Origin: Hyphomicrobium sp. ghe19 | GTDB taxonomy: Bacteria > Pseudomonadota > Alphaproteobacteria > Rhizobiales > Hyphomicrobiaceae | Assembly (NCBI RefSeq): GCF_902712875.1 | Contig: NZ_LR743509.1 | Location: 868,001-932,000 of the forward strand | DNA length: 64,000 nt | Direction of reading: 5' to 3' | Shown: one piece after another, positions 48,102 to 57,293 of the stretch | How the letters are laid out: the number at the start of each line of letters is the position of its first letter | Position numbering within the stretch: the first letter of the stretch is position 1 | The notes under the pieces: generated by a model | What the model saw: only the letters and a program-made list of their open reading frames with translations | What the model was told of the DNA's origin: nothing | The model's database searches: none | Program-made: the position numbers and the translations under genes

Positions 48102-49457
48102 ATGACACGCCGCTATTTCGGTACGGACGGCATTCGCGGTCTCGCCAACACGCATCCGATGACATCGGAGATTGCGTTGAAGGTCGGGATGGCGGCCGGA
48201 ACCGTTTTCCGGTCGGGCACACATCGCCACCGCGTCGTGATCGGCAAGGACACGCGGCTTTCCGGCTACATGCTGGAAGCGGCGCTCATGTCGGGTTTCA
48301 CGTCGGTTGGGATGGACGTGTTCCTCCTCGGACCGATGCCGACGCCGGCCGTCGCCATGTTGACGCGGTCGCTGCGCGCCGACCTCGGCGTGATGCTGTC
48401 GGCTTCCCACAATCCTTCCAACGACAATGGGATCAAGCTCTTCGATCCGGACGGCTACAAGTTGTCGGACGAGATGGAGAAGCAGATCGAAGATTTGATC
48501 GATGCCGACAGCAAAGCCCTGCTCGTCGACGCCGATCGCATCGGGCGGGCGACGCGGGTCGAGAGTGCGCAGGAGCGGTATATCGAATTCGCCAAGCGCA
48601 CGATGCCGAAGCAGCTGCGCCTCGCGGGCCTGCGCATCGTCATCGATTGCGCGAACGGCGCCGGATACAAGGTTGCGCCGGAAGCGCTGTGGGAACTTGG
48701 CGCCGAGGTCATCAAAATCGGCGTCGAGCCTAACGGCCGCAACATCAATTTGAATTGCGGTTCGACGTCGCCGAAGGCGCTCGTCGAGAAGGTTAAAGAG
48801 CTTCGCGCCGACATCGGCATCGCGCTCGACGGCGACGCAGACCGCGTCGTGATCGTGGACGAGAAGGGCGACATCGTCGATGGCGATCAGCTCATGGCGG
48901 TGATCGCGGAAAGCTGGCACCGGACGGGCAAGCTCGCGGCTGGCGGTATCGTTGCGACGGTGATGAGCAACCTCGGCCTCGAGCGCTACTTGCGCTCGAT
49001 CGGGTTGACGCTCGCGCGGACGCCGGTCGGGGATCGTTACGTCACCGAGCATATGCGCAAGCACGGGTTCAATGTCGGCGGCGAGCAATCGGGGCATATC
49101 GTGCTGTCCGATTTCACGACGACGGGCGACGGATTGGTCTCTGCACTGCAGGTTCTGGCGTGCGTCGTCGCCACGGGGAAGACGGTGTCGGAAGTTTGCA
49201 ATCGCTTCCAGCCGCTGCCGCAGATTTTGCGAAACGTGCGGTACGCCAGCGGGCATCCCCTCGAGGATACGCGGGTCGTCAAGGCCATCGAAGGCGCGAA
49301 AGCGAAGCTTGGAGAGAATGGCCGTCTCGTTATTCGGCCTTCGGGCACGGAACCTGTCATCCGTGTGATGGCGGAAGGTGACGACGAGAAAGTCGTGTCA
49401 AGCATCGTCGGCGACATCTGCGACGCGGTTAAGTCGGCGGCGGCAGCGGCGGCGTAA
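48102..49457 (+). CDS. glmM: Phosphoglucosamine mutase
   Basis: A 451-aa enzyme converting glucosamine-6-phosphate to glucosamine-1-phosphate for peptidoglycan and LPS precursors. GGGAGG lies 7 bases before the ATG. The start [11 protein letters not shown], the phosphoserine loop [15 protein letters not shown] (near residue 100), the Mg-binding DGDADRV (near 245) and the C-terminal [12 protein letters not shown] are all present. Length is normal for GlmM. Confidence 0.97.
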   Translation: MTRRYFGTDGIRGLANTHPMTSEIALKVGMAAGTVFRSGTHRHRVVIGKDTRLSGYMLEAALMSGFTSVGMDVFLLGPMPTPAVAMLTRSLRADLGVMLSASHNPSNDNGIKLFDPDGYKLSDEMEKQIEDLIDADSKALLVDADRIGRATRVESAQERYIEFAKRTMPKQLRLAGLRIVIDCANGAGYKVAPEALWELGAEVIKIGVEPNGRNINLNCGSTSPKALVEKVKELRADIGIALDGDADRVVIVDEKGDIVDGDQLMAVIAESWHRTGKLAAGGIVATVMSNLGLERYLRSIGLTLARTPVGDRYVTEHMRKHGFNVGGEQSGHIVLSDFTTTGDGLVSALQVLACVVATGKTVSEVCNRFQPLPQILRNVRYASGHPLEDTRVVKAIEGAKAKLGENGRLVIRPSGTEPVIRVMAEGDDEKVVSSIVGDICDAVKSAAAAAA

Positions 49458-49708
49458 GCTCGCTTACTTTCAGATAGCAGCGGTCAATTTGCAGCGGGAG
49501 AACCGCGGCTTCGGCGTGGGACGCCGGGCTGCGCCTGATCATCCGTGTGCGCATTACGTTAACTTCTCATTAGGACTTTGGCTTGTGCTCCGGCGTGTCA
49601 GATTTTGACGCCGATTAAGCTCCCCTTAAACCTTATTGGTAATATTCGGGACGGGTTTTAGTACCGGCCCGCCGCATCGCGCCGAGCCGACACCGGAAGG
49701 GAAGACAC

Positions 49709-50494
49709 ATGCTTTTTACGCGCAAAGTACTCGTTCTCAGCGCGGCACTCGTTCTCGGCAGTGCTCTGGGTGCGTCGGCTGCTGACCTTGGCAGCACCAG
49801 TCTCAAGGATGCTCCGATCATGGAGGCCATGCCGGCTGCGTCGGCTGGTTGGTATGCCCGCGTCGACGGCGGATACAATTGGTTTGGCGGTCCTTCGCTG
49901 AGCTTCGACGGTCTCGAGACGAGCGGCTCGAAACAAGACGGCGCGTGGAGCGTCGGTGGCGGTATCGGCCGCTATTTCGGACGCGGCTTCCGCGGCGATA
50001 TCACGGTCGATCATATCTTCGACTCCACCACCGAAACGACCCTTGTGGGCGCCGGCACGTCGAAATTCGACGTAAGCAGCACAGTCGTTCTCGCCAACCT
50101 CTATTATGATTTCAATCGCGGCGGCCGCTTCATTCCCTACATCGGGGCGGGCATTGGCTACGCGCATAACAGCACGTCGTCTGGCACGTTCTCGGATTGC
50201 GTCTGTACGACGGAATTCGACGGAAAGTCGAAGGACAATTTCGCGGCAGCGGCAATGGCCGGTGTCTCGTGGCGCATCCGCGGCGGTCAGACGACCTACG
50301 TCAGCGGCATGAAGGATGAGCCGGTTGCGGTCAGCTCGGGCAACGCGCTCTACCTCGATTTCGGATACCGGTTCCTTTATCTGGGCGACGCTGAAACCGC
50401 TGCATATACGGCTGACACCACGACATCAGAGGAAAAGCTGAAGAGCATCACCGCGCACCAACTCCGCGTCGGCCTTCGGTACGACCTGAACTGA
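49709..50494 (+). CDS. Outer-membrane beta-barrel protein (Omp25/RopB-like)
   Basis: A 261-aa protein with a signal peptide (cut near SASAAD, about 25). The mature part begins after a short linker with WYARVDGGYNWFGG and alternates hydrophobic and polar residues as in an eight-stranded barrel. RFIPYIGAGIGYAHN is the strand typical of alphaproteobacterial Omp25-type proteins, and the last residues HQLRVGLRYDLN form a final strand. One loop has a Cys-Val-Cys motif. It is probably a structural or stress-related porin-like protein. Confidence 0.82.
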   Translation: MLFTRKVLVLSAALVLGSALGASAADLGSTSLKDAPIMEAMPAASAGWYARVDGGYNWFGGPSLSFDGLETSGSKQDGAWSVGGGIGRYFGRGFRGDITVDHIFDSTTETTLVGAGTSKFDVSSTVVLANLYYDFNRGGRFIPYIGAGIGYAHNSTSSGTFSDCVCTTEFDGKSKDNFAAAAMAGVSWRIRGGQTTYVSGMKDEPVAVSSGNALYLDFGYRFLYLGDAETAAYTADTTTSEEKLKSITAHQLRVGLRYDLN

Positions 50495-50608
50495 GCGATT
50501 GTCAGGGGCGCCTGTCGCGCCCTCGAGAAGAATTGGAATCAGGGGCGTAGCGCCTGTTTCCGCCCGGAATGCCAAAGGTGTGGTTTGTTGTGCGTGTTTC
50601 GCGTTCGT

Positions 50609-50663
50609 GTGTCCTCCCCGTGAAGCGTAGTGGGCTCCTCCTTCCCGGGGAGCCCACGGACAC
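50609..50663 (+). promoter_or_regulatory. Strong hairpin in the leader of the second barrel gene
   Basis: A 9-bp stem GTGGGCTCC (50630-50638) and GGAGCCCAC (50649-50657) is extended by GTGTCC (50609-50614) and GGACAC (50658-50663). No T-run follows, so termination is unlikely. It lies 110 bp before the start at 50773 and may be a stability or regulatory element of the mRNA leader. A smaller GGGCGC/GCGCCC hairpin at 50506-50522 follows the first barrel gene. Confidence 0.45.
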
Positions 50664-50772
50664 CGAGCAGAAGCCGCTGTTCCCTCCTAGGGCTCGGTTA
50701 GCGCAAGCGTAGCGTTGAGCAGAGTCTTGAGTGGCGCGCATAGGCATGCGTGCCGACTTTGAGGGATTGAAT

Positions 50773-51708
50773 ATGAAACGTGCAAAAGCGTGCATTGCCA
50801 CGTGCTTTCTGATTGCTGCCGGTGTGGCGCCCGCGATGGCCGCCGACTGGGGCGGCGTCAAGGATATGGGCGGCGGGGTCGCGATACCCGTTCCGGCTCC
50901 CGTTCCCGTGCCGACGTATGATGCGGATTCCGATTGGTACGTCGGGTTGACGTTCGGCGGAAACATTTCGCAAAGCGCGTCGGTCAAAGACACGGATATC
51001 GATTATCTGGGCAATTCAACCCCCGGATATTTCGCAAAGGACAGCGGCGACCTGCCGATGTCGCCGATTTTTGGTTTGACGTTCGGCCGCTATCTGACGC
51101 CGTCTCTGCGGGCCGAAGTCGCGATCGATTACACGCCCAACTACCAGATCTCCAATGATTATAAATTGGGGTATGTGGCTACGAATTCGGCGCCCAACAC
51201 CACAATTGGCGGCATCGATACAAATGCATACGCGGTCTCGCGTACGGACACCGTGAAACTTTCGCGGACGACCGGCCTCGTCAACCTGATCTACGATTTC
51301 AATACCGGAACCCGGTTCACTCCCTACATCGGCGGCGGCGGCGGCTTCTCTTGGCGAAGGCTGCAGAGGTCCTATTCGGAATCGGCGACCTGTATCGGTG
51401 GGTCCAACTCCATAGATGGTCCATATACGCCGGCCGGCACCTGCTCAGGTAACAGCTCGCTTCCTCCGAACTCTTCGACGACGGTCGGTTCGACCAGCAA
51501 AAACCAGATCAATTTTGCGGCCGCGGTTCAGGCGGGTGTCGCCACGAACCTCACCGAATCCATCATCTGGGACAACGGCTGGCAGATGCTGTGGGAGCAG
51601 GGCGGCATCTCGTCCGTCGCGCCATCGGCCTCGGGCGCGAACCAAATCGTCTACAAGGACGCCGTCCTACAGCAGTTCCGCTCCGGCATCCGTATCAAGT
51701 TCGATTAG
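50773..51708 (+). CDS. Outer-membrane beta-barrel protein, second copy type
   Basis: About 311 aa from the ATG at 50773, with GAGGGA 6 bases upstream. A signal peptide is cut near AMAAD (about 25), followed by a Pro/Val linker. The barrel part has strands such as WYVGLTFGGNIS and RFTPYIGGGGGFSWRR, shared in pattern with the upstream barrel gene, and long Ser/Asn-rich loops with a Cys pair. The last strand is FRSGIRIKFD. The two genes look distantly related rather than recent duplicates. Confidence 0.82.
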   Translation: MKRAKACIATCFLIAAGVAPAMAADWGGVKDMGGGVAIPVPAPVPVPTYDADSDWYVGLTFGGNISQSASVKDTDIDYLGNSTPGYFAKDSGDLPMSPIFGLTFGRYLTPSLRAEVAIDYTPNYQISNDYKLGYVATNSAPNTTIGGIDTNAYAVSRTDTVKLSRTTGLVNLIYDFNTGTRFTPYIGGGGGFSWRRLQRSYSESATCIGGSNSIDGPYTPAGTCSGNSSLPPNSSTTVGSTSKNQINFAAAVQAGVATNLTESIIWDNGWQMLWEQGGISSVAPSASGANQIVYKDAVLQQFRSGIRIKFD

Positions 51709-51741
51709 AACGTGCACCCCAAGTGTTGCTTGGTGCCGAAA

Positions 51742-51770
51742 GGCGGTCGTTCGCGACCGCCTTTTTTCTT
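51742..51770 (+). terminator. Rho-independent terminator after the second barrel gene
   Basis: Stem GGCGGTCG (51742-51749) and CGACCGCC (51754-51761), TTCG tetraloop, then six Ts. Confidence 0.93.
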
Positions 51771-51797
51771 GTGCGGCCTCCGTGCTAAGAGCCCCCC

Positions 51798-52970
51798 ATG
51801 CCCGAACTCAAAAAGCCACAGAGCAAACCGCAAAGACCATTCTTTTCATCCGGCCCGTGCGTCAAGCGCCCCGGGTGGCGACCGGATGCGTTGGAGGGCG
51901 CGCTCGTCGGGCGTTCGCATAGGTCTGCCGATGGTCGCGAGAGATTGAAGCTTGCCGTCGACCGGACGCGGGATATTCTCAACCTGCCGCCCGGTTATGA
52001 GGTCGCGATCGTTCCAGGTTCCGATACCGGCGCGTTCGAACTCGCGATGTGGAATCTTTTGGGCGAACGCGGCGCCGATGTCCTGGCGTGGGACGTGTTC
52101 GGCCGTAACTGGCTGCGAGACGTAATCGGCGAGTTGAAGCTTCCTGATGTGCGCGCGTTCGAAGGCAATCCTGGGTATCTTCCCGATCTCAGCGTTCTGG
52201 ATTTTTCGCGCGACGTGCTCTTCACCTGGAACGGCACGACGACGGGCGTGAAGGTGCCGGACGGCAATTGGATTCCCGATGATCGCACCGGCCTCGTGTT
52301 TTGCGATGCGACGTCGGCGCTATTCGCGGAAGACATCGACATCGGCAAAGTCGACGTACTGACCTATTCGTGGCAAAAGGCGCTTGGCGGAGAGGGTGCG
52401 CACGGCATGCTCGTCCTATCGCCCCGTGCGCTCGACCGCCTCGTTTCCTATCGTCCGCCTTGGCCCATACCGAAGCTTTTCAGGCTGACGAACCATGACG
52501 GGATTCTCTGGGACGTCTTTCAGGGCGTGACGATCAATACGCCGTCGATGCTGTGCGTCGAAGATTATCTCGATGCGCTCGCGTGGGCCGCAGGGCTTGG
52601 GGGGATCGCCGGAACGATCGCGCGGAGCAAGGCCAGTTCGTCGGTGCTGTACGAGTGGATCGACCGGACACCCTGGGTCGCGCCGCTCGCCGCCGATCCG
52701 CGGACGCGCTCGCACACCTCCGTCGCAATGCGATTTGCGGAGCCCGCGCTCGCCGAGGCTTCCGAGGACGTGCGGCTCGATGTCATGCGCGATATGGTGC
52801 GACTGCTCGAGGATGAGGGTGCGGCCTTCGATATCGCCGCTTACCGGGGCATGCCGCCGGGGCTTCGCGTCTGGTGCGGCGCTACGGTCGAGGCCGACGA
52901 TATCGCCGCACTTCTACCGTGGCTCGATTGGGCGTATGCGAAAGTTCGCGCGGGGGCGATCTCGGCCTGA
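51798..52970 (+). CDS. serC: Phosphoserine aminotransferase (TIGR01365 type)
   Basis: A 390-aa PLP enzyme making phosphoserine from 3-phosphohydroxypyruvate. The start RPFFSSGPCVKRPGW and the PLP lysine region LTYSWQKALGGEGAHG are characteristic of the archaeal/alphaproteobacterial SerC branch. VPGSDTGAFELAMWNLLG holds the phosphate-binding turn. In many relatives serA follows directly; here a DUF4139 gene follows. Serine is both biosynthetic and a carrier in the serine cycle of many methylotrophs. Confidence 0.93.
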   Translation: MPELKKPQSKPQRPFFSSGPCVKRPGWRPDALEGALVGRSHRSADGRERLKLAVDRTRDILNLPPGYEVAIVPGSDTGAFELAMWNLLGERGADVLAWDVFGRNWLRDVIGELKLPDVRAFEGNPGYLPDLSVLDFSRDVLFTWNGTTTGVKVPDGNWIPDDRTGLVFCDATSALFAEDIDIGKVDVLTYSWQKALGGEGAHGMLVLSPRALDRLVSYRPPWPIPKLFRLTNHDGILWDVFQGVTINTPSMLCVEDYLDALAWAAGLGGIAGTIARSKASSSVLYEWIDRTPWVAPLAADPRTRSHTSVAMRFAEPALAEASEDVRLDVMRDMVRLLEDEGAAFDIAAYRGMPPGLRVWCGATVEADDIAALLPWLDWAYAKVRAGAISA

Positions 52971-53125
52971 ATTCGCTGGAACCCTTCGCGTATTCTGGTT
53001 AACACCTGCCCTGTCAATGCCTTTTTATCGCGCTTTGCATCGGCCATAATCGGCCGGGGTCGCACCTCGCCGAGGGCGGTTCATCCGGGCATCGTCAGAA
53101 TCAAACAACCAAGGGTCACAGCGAG

Positions 53126-54814
53126 ATGCGTTTTGTCTTTGCGGCAGCTTTCCTGGCCGCCACGCCGTTGAGCGCGCTTGCGGCCGACGTCCCTGCGACG
53201 TCGGTGGTCGATGACGTCACGGTGTTCCTGTCGGGTGCCGAGGTCACGCGCATCGTCAAGGTGCACATAGATCGGGGCGAGCACACGATCGTCATCGGCG
53301 ACGTGCCCGCGAGTGCGGTGCCGGGTTCTGTGCGGGTCGAAGGCAAGGCGACGGGGAAGCTCGATATCGGTTCGGTCGATACGGCGCGGAAACTTTTGCA
53401 GCGCGCCGAGAGCGAAGCCGCGGACAAGCAGCGCAAGGTTCTCGAAGACTCGCTCCAGGCGCTCAAAGATCAGAAGACGACTGTCGACGCGCAGGCCCAG
53501 GCCGCAAAGACGCAAAAGAAGCTCATCGCCAATCTCGCGCAACTTCCGGCGCGTTCTTCCTCGCAATCCGGAGCGGCCGCGACGCCGCTCGATGACTGGC
53601 CGAAAGTTCTGGCGCTCATTGCGCAAGCGACTGGTGACGCGAGCAAGCTCGCGCTCGATGCCGAGCAGAAAATTCGTGAGATCGACCGGCAGATTTCCGA
53701 CGCCGAGAAGCAGCTGGCGGCATTGGCGCCCGCACGGACAGAACAGACCGAAGTGCGCGTTCACGTCGTTGCGCAAACGCCTCTCGAAGCAGATTTGAGC
53801 GTTCGCTATCAGGTTCCGGATGCGCATTGGGCGCCCCTGTACGACGCGCGACTAGAGACGGGTACGAAAACGGAGCCGCCGAAGCTATCCCTCGACCGGC
53901 GCGCCGCGATTACGCAGCGTTCGGGAGAAAATTGGGACAACGTTGCGCTCAAACTTTCGACGTCGCGGCCAAGCGACAGCTCGTCGGCGCCGTACCTCGA
54001 AACGCAATTCGTGGATTTCGAACAGGCGCCGAAGCCGGTGGCTGCTGCTGCGCCTGCTCCTTTTCCTGAGCAGCGCCTGATGGCGAAGCAACGCAATATC
54101 GCTGCGGCGGACGCGCTCGGCGGCGAGCTTGCGCAGGCGGCGCCCGAAGCCGTCAACGTAGAAGAAACTGTCGCGCAGTTGCAAAGCGCGCCGTTCGAGG
54201 CGACGTTCGAGGTTCCCGGGAGGGCGAGCGTTGCTGGAACCGGTGAAGCCAAGCGCGTGCTTCTCGTGTCTGAGGCGTTCGAGCCGGCGTTGAGCTGCCG
54301 TGCCGTGCCAAAGGTCGATACCAGCGCCTACCTTTATGCGAAGCTGAAGCTCGCCAAGGGCACGCCTCTGTTGCCCGGCACCGTTTATCTGTTCCGCGAC
54401 GGCACGTTTGTCGGTACCGGAGATTTGCCCCTTCTCAGTCCGGGGAGCGAACATGATATCGGCTTCGGCATCGACGATCAGGTGAAGATCAAACATGCGG
54501 TGCTGGAAGAGAAGCGCGGCGAGAGCGGGCTCATATCGACGTCGCACATCGATAGCCGGAACTTCCGCGTCAATGTAAAGAACATGCACGAGCGCGCGAT
54601 GGATGTGACAATTCTCGACCGCATTCCGGTCGGGCAGAACGACGAGATCAAGGTCGATCTTACGGGCCGCGTTTCGCCGACTATTCAGAATGTCGACGAT
54701 AAGCGCGGTATCATCGCGTTCCAGGCCAAGCTCGAGCCGGACGAGGAAAAAATTCTTGAGTACGGCTATCGCGTGTCCTGGCCGGCGGCGAAGTCGATCG
54801 TCTACGGCCCCTGA
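53126..54814 (+). CDS. Periplasmic DUF4139/MuiA-like protein
   Basis: A 562-aa exported protein. The signal peptide ends near ALAAD (about 20). An N-terminal DUF4140-like strand region (VTVFLSGAEVTRIVKVHI) is followed by a coiled coil (about 90-140 and 185-215) and a C-terminal DUF4139 beta domain, e.g. VRYQVPDAHWAPLYDARLE and ILDRIPVGQNDEIKV. The family includes mucoidy inhibitor A of uncertain role. It sits between serC and purA, where serA is often found in related genomes. Confidence 0.83.
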   Translation: MRFVFAAAFLAATPLSALAADVPATSVVDDVTVFLSGAEVTRIVKVHIDRGEHTIVIGDVPASAVPGSVRVEGKATGKLDIGSVDTARKLLQRAESEAADKQRKVLEDSLQALKDQKTTVDAQAQAAKTQKKLIANLAQLPARSSSQSGAAATPLDDWPKVLALIAQATGDASKLALDAEQKIREIDRQISDAEKQLAALAPARTEQTEVRVHVVAQTPLEADLSVRYQVPDAHWAPLYDARLETGTKTEPPKLSLDRRAAITQRSGENWDNVALKLSTSRPSDSSSAPYLETQFVDFEQAPKPVAAAAPAPFPEQRLMAKQRNIAAADALGGELAQAAPEAVNVEETVAQLQSAPFEATFEVPGRASVAGTGEAKRVLLVSEAFEPALSCRAVPKVDTSAYLYAKLKLAKGTPLLPGTVYLFRDGTFVGTGDLPLLSPGSEHDIGFGIDDQVKIKHAVLEEKRGESGLISTSHIDSRNFRVNVKNMHERAMDVTILDRIPVGQNDEIKVDLTGRVSPTIQNVDDKRGIIAFQAKLEPDEEKILEYGYRVSWPAAKSIVYGP

Positions 54815-54912
54815 GGCTGCAGGCCAAATCTTGAGTTTAAGCTAGCGGACTTGCCGCGGGGCCCTGGCCGATGCCGGGGCCAAATCATGAGAAGGTGAGA
54901 AGGTTCAAGTTA

Positions 54913-56202
54913 ATGGCAAACGTCGTGGTGGTCGGAGCCCAATGGGGAGACGAGGGCAAAGGCAAGATCGTTGATTGGCTGTCGGAGCGTGCCGACGTCG
55001 TGGTTCGTTTCCAGGGCGGTCATAACGCCGGGCACACGCTCGTCATCGGCGGCAAGACATTCAAGCTCTCGCTGTTGCCTTCGGGCGTCGTGCGGCCGGA
55101 CAAGCTGTCGGTCATCGGCAACGGCGTCGTCGTCGATCCGTGGGCGTTGACGGACGAGATCGCGCGGCTGACGCAGCAGGGCATCAAGATCACGCCCGAA
55201 AATCTGCGCATCGCCGAGAATGCGACGCTCATTCTTCCTTTGCACCGCGAGCTCGATGTCCTTCGCGAGGCGGCGGCCGGCACGGAGAAAATCGGCACCA
55301 CGGGGCGGGGCATCGGACCCGCCTATGAAGACAAGGTCGGCCGTCGTGCGATCCGCCTGCAGGATCTCGCATCGCCCGCGACGCTCGGGGCAAAAATCGA
55401 CCGGGCGCTCGCGCACCATAACGCGCTTCGCCGCGGCCTCGGCCAGCCCGAAGTCGTCAAGGATGAGCTCATGGCGGAGCTGATCGCCATCGCGCCGAAA
55501 GTTCTGCCGTACGCCGACGTATCGTGGGAATTGCTTGATCAGGCACGGCGGCAGGGCAAGCGCATCCTGTTCGAGGGCGCGCAGGGGGCTTTGCTCGACG
55601 TCGATCACGGGACTTATCCTTTCGTCACGTCATCGAACACGGTTGCGGCGCAAGCGGCGACCGGCTCGGGCATCGGTCCGGGCCACGTCGGTTACGTGCT
55701 CGGGATCGCGAAGGCTTACACGACGCGCGTCGGGTCTGGTCCGTTCCCGACCGAGCTTCTGGATGCGCTCGGTGAAAAAATCGGCGAGCGCGGGCGCGAG
55801 TTCGGCACCGTCACGGGGCGTAAGCGGCGCTGCGGGTGGTTCGATAGCGTGCTCGTGCGTCAGGTAGCGAAGGTTTCGGGCATCGACGGCATTGCGTTGA
55901 CCAAGCTCGACGTTCTCGACGGTTTCGAAACGATCCGCATCTGCGTGGGCTACAAGCTCAATGGTGAGCGTATCGATCGCCTGCCGGCAAGTTCGTCGGC
56001 GCAGGCCGTCGTCGAGCCGATCTATGAGGATTTCGAGGGCTGGTCGCAATCGACGCAAGGTGCGCGGCGGTGGGCCGATCTTCCGGCGCAGGCCGTGAAG
56101 TACGTTCGCCGCGTCGAGGAGCTGATCGAATGTCCGGTCACGCTGCTGTCGACGAGCCCGGAGCGTGACGACACGATCCTGATGAAAGATCCTTTCGTCT
56201 GA
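54913..56202 (+). CDS. purA: Adenylosuccinate synthetase
   Basis: About 429 aa from the ATG at 54913. The GTP-binding start [42 protein letters not shown] and the later [20 protein letters not shown] are the defining motifs. It joins IMP and aspartate, using GTP, in AMP synthesis. The frame open from 54871 adds a poor N-terminus and is rejected. Length is normal. Confidence 0.97.
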   Translation: MANVVVVGAQWGDEGKGKIVDWLSERADVVVRFQGGHNAGHTLVIGGKTFKLSLLPSGVVRPDKLSVIGNGVVVDPWALTDEIARLTQQGIKITPENLRIAENATLILPLHRELDVLREAAAGTEKIGTTGRGIGPAYEDKVGRRAIRLQDLASPATLGAKIDRALAHHNALRRGLGQPEVVKDELMAELIAIAPKVLPYADVSWELLDQARRQGKRILFEGAQGALLDVDHGTYPFVTSSNTVAAQAATGSGIGPGHVGYVLGIAKAYTTRVGSGPFPTELLDALGEKIGERGREFGTVTGRKRRCGWFDSVLVRQVAKVSGIDGIALTKLDVLDGFETIRICVGYKLNGERIDRLPASSSAQAVVEPIYEDFEGWSQSTQGARRWADLPAQAVKYVRRVEELIECPVTLLSTSPERDDTILMKDPFV

Positions 56203-56270
56203 GGCTGAGAGGTGGTGAGGAGCCTAGGCACCGGGGTCTAGGCTCGACGGTCGAGGGTTAGGGGACTGCA

Positions 56271-57068
56271 GTGTTTTTCATTGCGTCGAAGGTCATCTAC
56301 TTCTGTATCCAGCCTTCGAGCCTCGCGTTCCTCGCGCTAGCCGGCGGGTTCCTTTTTCTTCAATTCAAGCGTCCGAAGCCGGGAGCATTTTTGCTGCTTC
56401 TCGGCTTCGGGATCATCGTTCTCTTTGGCATCCTGCCGGGCGGCAATATTCTTGTCCTGCCGTTGGAGCAGCGATTTGCAACGCGGGTGATGGACATTCC
56501 GCAGGAGAAGATCAGCGGCATCATTCTCTTAGGCGGTTTTGAAGACGGTGCGCTCACGGACAGCCGAGGCGGCTTGGCGCTGAATGATTCCGCGGAGCGA
56601 TTGACCGAGACGGTGCGCCTCGCTCACGCGCTGCCCGATGCGAAGGTTATCTTCACGGGCGGCAGCGGATCTCTTTTCGGCGGCGAGGGCATGGGCTCCG
56701 TCATCGCGAAGTACTTCATCGATACCGGCATCGAGGCAAGCCGCATCGTCATCGAGAACAACTCGCGGAATACGTACGAGAACGCGATGTTCACGAAGGC
56801 GCTCGTCAAACCCCAATCGTCAGATAAGTGGCTTCTCGTCACGTCGGCTTTCCATATGCCGCGTGCGGTGGGCGTTTTTCGGAAGGCCGGATTCGATGTC
56901 CTGCCTTATCCCGTCGATTTCCGCACGCGCGGCAGGCGGGATGCCATTCGCCCGTTCGACAGTATTTCCGCTGGATTGGCGCGCACAGATCTCGCGGCCA
57001 AAGAGTGGATTGGATTGCTTGCGTACTGGGCGTCAGGGCGAACCGCGTCCCTCTTTCCCGGGCCTTGA
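56271..57068 (+). CDS. YdcF/ElyC-type DUF218 membrane protein
   Basis: A 265-aa protein starting at a GTG with GGGGA 5 bases upstream. Two hydrophobic helices at the N-terminus (about 12-30 and 38-60) are followed by a DUF218 domain with IILLGGF, VIFTGGSGS, IENNSRNTYENA and LVTSAFHMPRAV. E. coli ElyC of this family affects peptidoglycan and lipid-carrier metabolism. A similar envelope role is likely but not shown. Confidence 0.88.
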   Translation: MFFIASKVIYFCIQPSSLAFLALAGGFLFLQFKRPKPGAFLLLLGFGIIVLFGILPGGNILVLPLEQRFATRVMDIPQEKISGIILLGGFEDGALTDSRGGLALNDSAERLTETVRLAHALPDAKVIFTGGSGSLFGGEGMGSVIAKYFIDTGIEASRIVIENNSRNTYENAMFTKALVKPQSSDKWLLVTSAFHMPRAVGVFRKAGFDVLPYPVDFRTRGRRDAIRPFDSISAGLARTDLAAKEWIGLLAYWASGRTASLFPGP

Positions 57069-57293
57069 TCGAGTGCGATCGCAAGCCGTGTTTCTCGGAC
57101 GCCGGACAGTTGTTGTCTTCCGCTTAACGGTAGACCGTTTGGCCTTTCGCAAAGGGATCTGATGCCTGGAACCTGAATTGACGCGACAGGTTGTGGCACT
57201 CAGAGGGTGCCGTTGACGCTGTGAGCGTGAATTTTGGCGTCTTACGCGTTGTTCTTTCGGCACCGGCCAGGCCCAACATTTGGGGATACGCCG

